A stretch of 64,000 nucleotides of DNA from positions 1,727,444 through 1,791,443 of the forward strand of contig NZ_LT906450.1 in the NCBI RefSeq assembly GCF_900187265.1, read 5' to 3'. Below, in pieces: positions 1 to 7,595 of this stretch. The position numbers and the translations under genes are program-made. The DNA is from Rhodococcus rhodochrous (GTDB taxonomy: Bacteria > Actinomycetota > Actinomycetes > Mycobacteriales > Mycobacteriaceae). Each line of letters opens with the position of its first letter. The stretch's first letter is position 1. A model generated the notes under the pieces. The model was not told where the DNA came from. It did no database searches and saw only the letters and a program-made list of their open reading frames with translations.

Positions 1-746
1 TGCCCGCAACCATCGGGGTCGTCGACGGAACCCCGACGGTAGGTCTGTCGGAACAGCAGATCCGCATGCTCGGCGCGGAGGACGTCCCGGTCGTCAAACT
101 CGGTATCCGCGACCTGCCGGTCGCAGCGGCCAAGCGGCTGCACGGCGGGACGACGGTGTCGGCGACGGCGCTGCTCACGCATCGCGCCGGGATCGACGTG
201 TTCGCCACCGGCGGCCTGGGCGGCGTGCATCGGGGAGCTTCGTCGACCTTCGACGAGAGCGCGGATCTCGTTGCGCTGGCGACACTTCCGATCCTCGTGG
301 TGAGCGGCGGCGTCAAATCCGTCCTCGACATCCCTGCCACACTCGAACGGCTCGAGACGCTCGGGGTGGTCGTGGTCGGCTATCGGACCACGCGTTTTCC
401 CGGCTTCTATGTGCGCGACAGCGGCTGCGATGTCGACGAGGTGGAGTCGGCGGAGCAGGCCGCAGCGGTGGCACGGGCGCGGGACGGGCTGGGTCTGCGG
501 GCGGCGGTGCTCGTCGGGAATCCGGTGGCGGCCGAGGCGCAGATCGATCCGGAACTGCACGATCGCGTGCTCGCCGAGGCCGAGCACGCCGCCGCCGAGG
601 CCGGGACACGCGGCAAGGCGATCACCCCGTTCCTGCTCGACCACATGCACCGGGCCACCGAGGGGCGCTCGCTCGAGACGAATGTCGCGGTCTATCGCGG
701 GAACGTCGCGGTCGCCGCGGAGATCGCGCACGCGTTGGCGTCCTGA
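1..746 (+). CDS. psuG: Pseudouridine-5'-phosphate glycosidase (3' part)
   Basis: The reading frame is open from base 3, so the N-terminus lies upstream of the window and about 248 residues remain of a family usually near 300. PsuG reversibly splits pseudouridine 5'-phosphate into uracil and ribose 5-phosphate in the cytoplasm. The segments GGTTVSATALLTHRAGIDVF and ATGGLGGVHRG are the family core, followed by SGGVKSVLD and GYRTTRFPGFY. The usual partner, the pseudouridine kinase PsuK, is not seen downstream; it could lie upstream. The stop sits 4 nt from the convergent Nudix regulator's stop. Confidence 0.93.
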   Translation, partial: PATIGVVDGTPTVGLSEQQIRMLGAEDVPVVKLGIRDLPVAAAKRLHGGTTVSATALLTHRAGIDVFATGGLGGVHRGASSTFDESADLVALATLPILVVSGGVKSVLDIPATLERLETLGVVVVGYRTTRFPGFYVRDSGCDVDEVESAEQAAAVARARDGLGLRAAVLVGNPVAAEAQIDPELHDRVLAEAEHAAAEAGTRGKAITPFLLDHMHRATEGRSLETNVAVYRGNVAVAAEIAHALAS

Positions 747-750
747 TTCG

Positions 751-1425
751 TCACTGCAGGAGGAAGGCGGCGGTGGACGACGGCAGGGGAGTGCCGCGCC
801 GGCGGTAGATCTCGGCGGGCCGGCCTGTACCCTCCCTGCGCAGTTCGCCGGTGGGTTCGAGACCGTGCAGCAGGTGCCGGCGGAAGGTGTCCTTGGGATA
901 GCTGCGGGCATAGACGGTTTCGTACAGCATCCGCAGGTCGAGCACGGTGAACTGTTCGCCGAGGAAGTTGCCGGGGTCGACCTCGGCGGAGTACCGGCGT
1001 CGCAGGTCGGCGACCGCCAGGTCGACGATCTCGGCATGGTCGAAGGCGAGGTCGGTGGTCTCGGTCGTCGGCACGAGATGCGCCTCCGCAGGGATCTCGG
1101 CGACCGGCACCGCGGCGCCGTGGGCCATCGACAGCACCCATCCGCGGTCGTCGCGCTCGGGATCGTCGAGCATGGCGAGCTGGTGGAAGTCGACGCCCGT
1201 GAGCCCGGCCTTGTCGCGCAGGGCGCGTTCGGCGGCCTCGGCGAGTCGCTCACCGGGGTGCAGGAATGTGCCGGGCAGGGCGAAGTTGCCGTCGGGACGT
1301 TCGACGACCAGTACCTTCAGTACTTCGTCGACGGTGAGGACCGCGACGTCCACGGCCACCGAGGGGCGCGGGTAGTCGGTGAGCGACCTGCCGGTCGAAT
1401 CGGTCGGTGTGCCCATGGTGGACAT
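751..1425 (-). CDS. Nudix-domain/winged-helix regulator, NrtR-like
   Basis: This 224-aa protein has an N-terminal Nudix fold (about residues 20-150) and a C-terminal winged-helix region (from about FTVLDLRMLYETVY onward), the architecture of NrtR regulators, which bind ADP-ribose or related nucleotides and leave DNA. The Nudix box is degenerate: where hydrolases have REUXEEXGU, this protein reads RALRDKAGL, so the metal-binding Glu residues are lost and hydrolysis is unlikely. It is divergent from the ADP-ribosylglycohydrolase gene, with a perfect palindrome between. No clear Shine-Dalgarno precedes the ATG; a second ATG lies three codons in. The regulator role is well supported by architecture; the ligand is inferred. 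Confidence 0.85.
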   Translation of the reverse strand: MSTMGTPTDSTGRSLTDYPRPSVAVDVAVLTVDEVLKVLVVERPDGNFALPGTFLHPGERLAEAAERALRDKAGLTGVDFHQLAMLDDPERDDRGWVLSMAHGAAVPVAEIPAEAHLVPTTETTDLAFDHAEIVDLAVADLRRRYSAEVDPGNFLGEQFTVLDLRMLYETVYARSYPKDTFRRHLLHGLEPTGELRREGTGRPAEIYRRRGTPLPSSTAAFLLQ

Positions 1426-1436
1426 TCAATCATCGA

Positions 1437-1454
1437 TGCGCTAACTTTAGCGCA
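1437..1454. promoter_or_regulatory. Candidate operator: perfect 18-bp palindrome
   Basis: TGCGCTAA-CT-TTAGCGCA is a perfect inverted repeat with 8-bp arms and a 2-bp centre. It lies 12 bp from the start of the Nudix/winged-helix regulator and 24 bp from the start of the divergent ADP-ribosylglycohydrolase, so one bound dimer could control both promoters. The regulator's own operator is the simplest reading. Confidence 0.65.
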
Positions 1455-1477
1455 GACTTGATCGAAGCGAGGGGCTC

Positions 1478-2458
1478 ATGGAAACGACCGCAGCACAGAA
1501 CGACCGGGCCGCCGGAGTCCTGCTCGCCACCGCAGCAGGCGACGCACTCGGGGCGGGATACGAATTCACGTATCCGACGGACACCACGCCCATCGACATG
1601 ATCGGCGGCGGACTCGGGCCGTTCGCGCCCGGCGAGTGGACCGACGACACCTCGATGGCCCTCGCCATCGCCGAGGTCTCGGCGACCGGCATCGACATCG
1701 GTGAGGGTGCCGGACTCGACGCGGTCGCGGCGCAGTTCCTCCGCTGGTACGCCACCGACCCCAAGGACATCGGCAACCAGACGCGTGCCGTCCTGCGCGA
1801 GGCGGGACCCACCGCCGCCACCATGACGGCGCGCGCCCGCAGCCTCCCGGGGCGCACCGGCGGCAACGGATCGCTCATGCGCACCGCACCCGTCGGGCTC
1901 GCCTTCCTCGACGACGCCGAGCGGTGCCTGGACGCGGCCCATGCGATCAGCAGCCTCACCCACGCGGACGAGCAGGCATCCGAAGCGTGCCGGCTGTGGT
2001 CGTTCGCGATCCGTCACGCCGTCCTCCACGGCACCTTCGACGGGGTGCGGGTCGCTTTGTCCTGCCTGTCCCAGCCCGCCGCACAGCGGTGGGCGGTGCT
2101 GCTGGACGAGGCGGAGGCCGCGCCGAGCCCGCGCGTGTTCGACAACAACGGCTGGGTCGTCCACGCCCTGCAGGCCGCGTGGTGGGCGATCACGCACGCC
2201 CGCACCGACGGCCCTGGACACCTGCCGGAGGCGCTCGAACTGGCCGTGCGCGCAGGCAACGACACCGACACGGTCGCGGCCATCGCGGGTGGACTGCTCG
2301 GCGCCCGGTGGGGTGCGTCCGCGGTGCCGGGGCGGTGGCGTCGCATGCTGCACGGATGGCCCGGTTACCGCGCGGACGACCTCGAGCGCCTCGGGCTGCT
2401 CACCGCGCGGAAGGGCTCCGGGGCAGGCGGGGATGTACTACGGATCGTCCAGAGCTGA
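1478..2458 (+). CDS. ADP-ribosylglycohydrolase (DraG/ARH family)
   Basis: A 326-aa cytoplasmic enzyme of the ADP-ribosylglycohydrolase fold, which removes ADP-ribose from proteins or other acceptors using two Mg ions. Metal-binding motifs are visible: GDALGAGYEF near the N-terminus, WTDDTSMALA (residues about 50-60), and GNDTDTVAAIAGGLLGARWG near the C-terminus. GAGGGGC just before the ATG is the ribosome site. Its divergence from a regulator of the NrtR type suggests feedback, because the reaction product ADP-ribose is a known ligand for such regulators. The natural substrate cannot be told from sequence. Confidence 0.9.
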   Translation: METTAAQNDRAAGVLLATAAGDALGAGYEFTYPTDTTPIDMIGGGLGPFAPGEWTDDTSMALAIAEVSATGIDIGEGAGLDAVAAQFLRWYATDPKDIGNQTRAVLREAGPTAATMTARARSLPGRTGGNGSLMRTAPVGLAFLDDAERCLDAAHAISSLTHADEQASEACRLWSFAIRHAVLHGTFDGVRVALSCLSQPAAQRWAVLLDEAEAAPSPRVFDNNGWVVHALQAAWWAITHARTDGPGHLPEALELAVRAGNDTDTVAAIAGGLLGARWGASAVPGRWRRMLHGWPGYRADDLERLGLLTARKGSGAGGDVLRIVQS

Positions 2459-2547
2459 GACTCCCCGAGATCCGCCGGATGCCTCCGCTCACGGTTGTGA
2501 TGCGGTAGACACGACCCGTCGGACGGATACTCGAGGAGGGATCGCAC

Positions 2548-3705
2548 GTGGCTTCCATCGCACTTCCACGCATCATGCGCGTCGGCGGGGGCGCCGTCGA
2601 GGAGATCGGGGAGGTGGTCGCCGGACTCGGACTCGCCCGGCCCCTGGTGGTGACCGACAAGTTCCTGGTCGGCACCGGTGCGGTGGATCGGATGGTCGCG
2701 CAGCTCGAGGCCGCCGGACTGCGGCCGGCCGTCTTCGCCGAGACCGTTCCCGACCCCACCACCGCCTCGCTCGACGCGGGTGTCGCAGCGGTCGCCGAGC
2801 ACGACGCCGACTGTGTGATCGGGTTCGGTGGAGGAAGCCCGATGGACACGGCCAAGGCCCTCGGCCTGCTCGCCCGGAAGGGCGGCCACATGCGCGACTA
2901 CAAGGCGCCGCGCGACAACATCGGCCCGGCGCTACCGGTGATCGCCGTGCCGACCACGGCGGGAAGCGGCTCGGAGGCAACCCAGTTCACGATCATCAGC
3001 GACAGCGAGTCCGACGAGAAGATGCTGTGCACGGGCCTGGCCTTCCTGCCGGTCGCTGCGATCGTCGACTATCGGCTCACCATGACGATGCCTCCGCGCC
3101 TGACGGCGGGCACCGGCGTGGATGCACTCACCCATGCCATCGAGGCCTATGTCAGCAGGAAGGCGAACCCGTTCTCCGACAGCCTCGCGCTCGTCGCGAT
3201 CGACACCATCGGACAGGTACTGCGGCGCGTCTACGCGGACGGGCAGGACGCCGAGGCGCGCGAGCGGATGATGCTGGCCGCCACGCAGGCGGGCATCGCG
3301 TTCTCCAACTCCAGCGTCGCGCTCGTGCACGGCATGAGCCGTCCGATCGGGGGGCACTTCCATGTTGCGCACGGACTGTCGAACGCGATGCTGTTCCCGG
3401 CGGTCACCGAGTTCTCGGTGGATGCCGCCGAGTCCCGCTATGCCGACTGCGCCCGGGCCCTCGGCGCGGCCTCGGCGGACGCGTCCGATGCGACGGCCGC
3501 CGCAGACCTGGTCGTCGCGCTGAAGGAACTGTGTCGCGACGTGGAGGTGCCGACACCGAAGTCGTACGGCATCGACAAGCAGACCTGGGACGAGAGGGTC
3601 CCGGTCATGGCCGAGCAGGCGCTGGCGTCGGGATCCCCGAACAACAACCCGAGGATCCCGACGGCCGAGGAGATCCGCGATCTCTACGGGCGGGTCTACG
3701 CCTGA
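2548..3705 (+). CDS. Iron-containing alcohol dehydrogenase
   Basis: A 385-aa group III (Fe-ADH) NAD(P)-dependent dehydrogenase. The nucleotide motif GGGSPMD is at residues 94-100, PTTAGSGSEATQF follows, and the metal site is built from DALTHAIEAY and the His-rich segment HGMSRPIGGHFHVAHG. A GTG start is chosen because GAGGAGGG lies 7 nt before it. It follows the ADP-ribosylglycohydrolase by 89 nt on the same strand but need not share its promoter. Family members oxidise short alcohols or diols or reduce aldehydes; the substrate here is unknown. Confidence 0.92.
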   Translation: MASIALPRIMRVGGGAVEEIGEVVAGLGLARPLVVTDKFLVGTGAVDRMVAQLEAAGLRPAVFAETVPDPTTASLDAGVAAVAEHDADCVIGFGGGSPMDTAKALGLLARKGGHMRDYKAPRDNIGPALPVIAVPTTAGSGSEATQFTIISDSESDEKMLCTGLAFLPVAAIVDYRLTMTMPPRLTAGTGVDALTHAIEAYVSRKANPFSDSLALVAIDTIGQVLRRVYADGQDAEARERMMLAATQAGIAFSNSSVALVHGMSRPIGGHFHVAHGLSNAMLFPAVTEFSVDAAESRYADCARALGAASADASDATAAADLVVALKELCRDVEVPTPKSYGIDKQTWDERVPVMAEQALASGSPNNNPRIPTAEEIRDLYGRVYA

Positions 3706-3712
3706 GACCGGC

Positions 3713-3907
3713 TCATTCGGGAGCCTGATCGTCGGGCTCGACCTTCTCCGTCTTCACCCGGTCCGCGACGTTGCCGGGCGCACCCTCCTCCTCGCGTTCG
3801 TTCTCGACCTTCTGCTCGAGCTTGTCGACGAGATTCTTGATCTTCTGGCCGGTGAGGTCGTCGTTGTCCTCGGGGCGGCCCGAGCCGTGCTTGGGGGCGT
3901 TGTCCAT
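3713..3907 (-). CDS. Small hydrophilic hypothetical protein
   Basis: A 64-aa, highly charged protein without hydrophobic segments. The middle (about residues 18-40) is Lys/Glu-rich and could form a short amphipathic helix or coiled coil. AAGGACGG precedes the ATG. I do not recognise a family. It ends 7 nt from the convergent alcohol dehydrogenase and is divergent from the carbonic anhydrase. Codon use is typical of the neighbours, which supports it being real. Confidence 0.6.
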   Translation of the reverse strand: MDNAPKHGSGRPEDNDDLTGQKIKNLVDKLEQKVENEREEEGAPGNVADRVKTEKVEPDDQAPE

Positions 3908-4091
3908 CGACGTCCGTCCTTCGTTCGTAGGGTGCAGGGGAGCGGTACCCGAGCGCCGGAACGGTCAAACGGCAGCAGCTCCCGGCGCGGTACTCCGCAA
4001 CGGTTCTGCTCACGCCGATCACCACCCTGTACGGGGACGGCGATGCGGACGATCATCGTGGCGGTCTGTCCGACGACGAAGGGGGACGAGG

Positions 4092-4589
4092 ATGACCGTC
4101 ACCGAGGAATTCCTGAGGAACAACGAGACCTACGCGGCCGGCTTCTCCGGCCCGCTGCCGCTTCCACCCAGCAAACACATCGCGATCGTGGCGTGCATGG
4201 ACGCCCGGCTCGACGTGTACCGGGCGCTCGGCATCGAAGAGGGTCAGGCCCACGTGATCCGCAACGCCGGCGGCGCCGTGACCGACGACGTGATCCGCTC
4301 GCTCACGATCAGCCAGCGACTGCTCGGCACCACCGAGATCGTGCTGGTCCACCACACCGACTGCGGCATGCTGACCTTCACCGACGACGAGTTCACGCGC
4401 GCGGTGCAGGACGACACCGGTATCCGCCCGGCCTGGGCACCGGAGTCCTTCCGCGACCCGCACGAGGACGTGCGCCAATCGCTGCGCCGCATCGAGACCA
4501 GCCCGTTCGTCACGAAGACCACCTCGCTGCGCGGGTTCGTCTTCGACGTGGCCAGTGGCGAACTCGAGGAGACCGTGCCCGCCGCCTAG
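4092..4589 (+). CDS. canA: Beta-class carbonic anhydrase, Rv1284-like
   Basis: A 165-aa beta carbonic anhydrase interconverting CO2 and bicarbonate. The zinc site is complete: C35 (in CMDARLD, with D37 and R39), H88 and C91 (in HHTDCGM). Length and ligand numbering match M. tuberculosis Rv1284 closely. The frame is open further upstream, but the ATG at 4092 follows GGGGGACGAGG and starts where the family starts. Its stop is 1 nt from that of the convergent PIG-L gene. Confidence 0.93.
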   Translation: MTVTEEFLRNNETYAAGFSGPLPLPPSKHIAIVACMDARLDVYRALGIEEGQAHVIRNAGGAVTDDVIRSLTISQRLLGTTEIVLVHHTDCGMLTFTDDEFTRAVQDDTGIRPAWAPESFRDPHEDVRQSLRRIETSPFVTKTTSLRGFVFDVASGELEETVPAA

Positions 4590-4590
4590 C

Positions 4591-5373
4591 TCAGAGCGGG
4601 AGCTCGGTCTCCTGCAGCCCGGGCGGAAGGCCGCGGCGCCGGAACCACTCGACGCCGAAGGCGGCGCGCAGGTGTTCCTCGGGCATGTTCAGCATCGGCC
4701 CGAAGTCGCCGATCTGCGACTCGTAGCCGACCATCGCCGCACGTTTGGCACCCAGCGCCTCCGACACGTCCACCGCGGTGGTCAGTTCCGACTCCGGCAG
4801 GCCGAAGGTCCCGAGGTCCGGTGGGCGCACGTCGTCGGGGGTGTCCGGCAGCGCCGAGAGCAACCGCATCAGGTGGTCCCGGTTGCTCGACGCCTCGTAG
4901 ACGGCGTCGTGCCCGGTGATGCGTTCGGCATGGACCCCGGCCCGGTGGACCTGGACGTGATCGGGATGGCCGTACCCGCCGTGCGCGTCGTAGATCGTGA
5001 CGACATCGGCGCGTTCCTGCTCGATCACGGTGGCCAGTCTGGCTCCCACCTCGCTCGGATCGGCGTTGGCGAAGGCATTCGGGTCGTGGTTGCCGGCGGT
5101 GCCGGCCATCCCCGAATCGCCGTATCCGAAGGGCACCACCCTCGCCGCACCCAGCGCCCGGGCCGATTCCTCGAGTTCCTTCGTGCGGCGGGCGGCGAGG
5201 GATTCACCGGGCGCGAGCAGTCCGTCGGGATACTCGCCGCGGGCACCGTCGGTGGCGACGACGAGCACGACGCGATGCCCGGCGTCGGCGGCCCGGCGCA
5301 TCACGCCACCGGTGAGGAATACCTCGTCGTCGGGGTGTGCGTGGAAGCACAGCAGAACGCTCATGGCGTTCAT
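4591..5373 (-). CDS. PIG-L family N-acetyl-sugar deacetylase
   Basis: A 260-aa zinc-dependent deacetylase of the LmbE/PIG-L family. The motif HAHPDDE (H13, D16) and the later GGYGHPDH provide the metal ligands. In mycothiol-producing actinobacteria this family includes MshB (mycothiol synthesis) and Mca (conjugate amidase); nothing seen here assigns it to either, so only the family is given. Two ATGs, three codons apart, are possible starts, and neither has a strong ribosome site. Confidence 0.88.
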   Translation of the reverse strand: MNAMSVLLCFHAHPDDEVFLTGGVMRRAADAGHRVVLVVATDGARGEYPDGLLAPGESLAARRTKELEESARALGAARVVPFGYGDSGMAGTAGNHDPNAFANADPSEVGARLATVIEQERADVVTIYDAHGGYGHPDHVQVHRAGVHAERITGHDAVYEASSNRDHLMRLLSALPDTPDDVRPPDLGTFGLPESELTTAVDVSEALGAKRAAMVGYESQIGDFGPMLNMPEEHLRAAFGVEWFRRRGLPPGLQETELPL

Positions 5374-5402
5374 GCTGACACGCTGCCCGTCCGTTGCAGT
5401 GG

Positions 5403-7445
5403 TCAGTCCGACTCGCCGTAGCGGGCCGCGAGGTTCTCGGGCATCGGTTCGTGCCGCAGATACTGGCGGGCGAAATCGGCGGTGCCCTGCGTGATGGCCC
5501 GCAGTTCGACCGGATAGCGGCCGAGTTCGAGTTCGGGAACCTCCGCGCGCAGCAGGGCGACACCCGGCTCGGGGGATTCGGTGCCGAGCACCCGTCCGCG
5601 CCGGGCCGACAGATCACCGAGGACAGCGCCGAGATACTCCTCGGGCACGATCACCCGCACGGCGGCGACCGGTTCGAGTACGCGAACGGTGCTGTGCGCG
5701 GCCGCATCCCGCAGGGCCAGCCCGGCTGCGGCCTGGAAGGCCGCGTCGGACGAATCCACGGAGTGGGCCTTGCCGTCGACCAGGGTGACCTGCACGTCGA
5801 CGAGCGGATATCCCGTCGTCACACCCTTCTCGGCCTGCGCGTACACGCCCTTCTCCACGGACGGGATGAACTGGCGCGGAACCGCACCGCCCACCACCTT
5901 CTCGGCGAAGACGACTCCGCTGCCCACCGGCAGTGGTTCGACCTCGACGTCGACGACCGCGTACTGGCCGTGCCCGCCGGATTGTTTGACGAGCCTGCCG
6001 TGCCCTTTCGCGGGTCCGGCGAAGGTCTCCTTCAGCGGCACCCGATGCTCGACCGTGTCGACCTGGACACCGTGCCGGGTGCGCAACCGTTCGAGGACCA
6101 GTTCGGCGTGCGCCTCACCCGTGCACCACAGCACGAGCTGATGGGTCTCGGGATTCTGTTCGACGCGCAGCGCGGGATCCTCGGAGGCGAGGCGAGACAG
6201 GGCCTGCGACAGCTTGTCGTCGTCGGTGCGGGTGTGTGCCTCGATCGCGACGGGGAGCAGGGGAGTCGGGGTGGGCCACCGGTCGAGTGGGACCGGATGG
6301 TCGGGGTCGTACAGGACGTCGCCGGGTTGTGCGGTCGCGAGTTTCCCGACGGAGGCGATGTCTCCCGCCACGGCCTCGCCGACCGGGCGCTGTTGCTTGC
6401 CGAACGGGCTCGTCAGGGCGGGAATGCGTTCGCGGCTGTCGCGGTCGCCGTCGGCCAGTGCGACGATCGTGTCGGGTCGCAGCGTGCCGGAGTAGACGCG
6501 CACCAGGCTGATCCGCCCGACATAGGAGTCGCCGGCCACGCGCACGACCTGCGCGGCGAGCGGACCGTCCGGATCGCACGGTGGTGCCCCACGACCGCGG
6601 TGCGTCGGCGCCGGGAAACCGGTGGTGATCAACTCGAGGAGTTCGACGGCGCCGATCCCCGTCTCGTCGGCGGGGACGGCCGGGTGCAGGGTGCAGGCCA
6701 GGATCTCGCGGGTGAGCCCTTCCTGCAGGGAGGCCGTGTCGAGTTGCTCGCCGGCGATGAATCGCTCCATGAGCGTGTCGTCCTGGCCGGAGATGGCCTC
6801 CACGAGGCTCTCCCGCGCCTCGGTGGACACCGGGCACGGACCGGGTTCGCCGTAGCTGCGGCCCGTCAGCAGACCCATCGATCCGATCGGGCGGTCGCCG
6901 TCGTAGACGGGATAGAACATGGCCCGCAGGGTGTCCGGTCCCAATCCGAAGGCGTCGTGGCAGTCGGTGAGCATGTCGTCGAAGCTGTGCCGGGCGACGT
7001 CGAGTTTGTTCACCACGATCGCGCGGGGGATCGCCTCGTCGTCGCATTCGCGCCAGAGCGCGCGGGTCGCGGCACTGATGGGATCGGTGGCGGAGACGAC
7101 GAAGATCGCCGCGTCGGCGGCGTGCAGGCCCGCGCGGACCTCGGCGTCGAAGTCGGGATGTCCCGGCGTGTCGATCAGGTTGATCTTGATGTCGTTCCAT
7201 TCGAGGGGGACGACGGACAGCTGCACCGACCGGCGGTGGCGCTGCTCGATCTCCTCGTAATCGGACACCGTGGTGCCCTCGGCGACGCGCCCGGCGCGCC
7301 CGACGGCGCCCGCGGCGACGGCGAGGGATTCGGTGAGGGTGGTTTTCCCGGAGCCGCTGCACCCCACCAGGGCAACGTTGCGGATCCGGTCGGGACTGTC
7401 GGCGGTCGGTGCCTGCCGGCTGCGTGCTGCGGAGCGATCGGGCAT
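5403..7445 (-). CDS. fusA2: EF-G-like translational GTPase (EF-G2, FusA2 type)
   Basis: A 680-aa protein with the EF-G domain order but a divergent P-loop, GCSGSGKTTL, in place of the canonical GHVDHGKTT. The G3 motif DTPGHPDF and G4 motif NKLD are intact. This matches the second, EF-G-like family of mycobacteria (M. tuberculosis Rv0120c). Members may not support translocation like EF-G, and their role is unclear. The start at 7445 is preferred because GGGAG lies 8 nt upstream; the frame extends 10 codons further. Confidence 0.88.
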   Translation of the reverse strand: MPDRSAARSRQAPTADSPDRIRNVALVGCSGSGKTTLTESLAVAAGAVGRAGRVAEGTTVSDYEEIEQRHRRSVQLSVVPLEWNDIKINLIDTPGHPDFDAEVRAGLHAADAAIFVVSATDPISAATRALWRECDDEAIPRAIVVNKLDVARHSFDDMLTDCHDAFGLGPDTLRAMFYPVYDGDRPIGSMGLLTGRSYGEPGPCPVSTEARESLVEAISGQDDTLMERFIAGEQLDTASLQEGLTREILACTLHPAVPADETGIGAVELLELITTGFPAPTHRGRGAPPCDPDGPLAAQVVRVAGDSYVGRISLVRVYSGTLRPDTIVALADGDRDSRERIPALTSPFGKQQRPVGEAVAGDIASVGKLATAQPGDVLYDPDHPVPLDRWPTPTPLLPVAIEAHTRTDDDKLSQALSRLASEDPALRVEQNPETHQLVLWCTGEAHAELVLERLRTRHGVQVDTVEHRVPLKETFAGPAKGHGRLVKQSGGHGQYAVVDVEVEPLPVGSGVVFAEKVVGGAVPRQFIPSVEKGVYAQAEKGVTTGYPLVDVQVTLVDGKAHSVDSSDAAFQAAAGLALRDAAAHSTVRVLEPVAAVRVIVPEEYLGAVLGDLSARRGRVLGTESPEPGVALLRAEVPELELGRYPVELRAITQGTADFARQYLRHEPMPENLAARYGESD

Positions 7446-7522
7446 CGAGCTACTCCCTCGTGTGACCTGCAGCACAGTCTAGGGCATTCCGATCGTCCCT
7501 CCGGGGAGGTTCGCAACACGCG

Positions 7523-7571
7523 CTCGAGGCTCGCAACGCCACCGGTGACCGATGGTGTTGCGAGCCTCGAG
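7523..7571. terminator. Strong hairpin after the gltB-cysJ operon
   Basis: CTCGAGGCTCGCAAC (7523-7537) pairs perfectly with GTTGCGAGCCTCGAG (7557-7571) across a 19-nt loop. It lies 24 nt past the diflavin reductase stop and before the EF-G2 gene, so it should end the gltB-cysJ transcript. Confidence 0.75.
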
Positions 7572-7595
7572 GTGCTGGTGCGTACCCCGGCCTGC

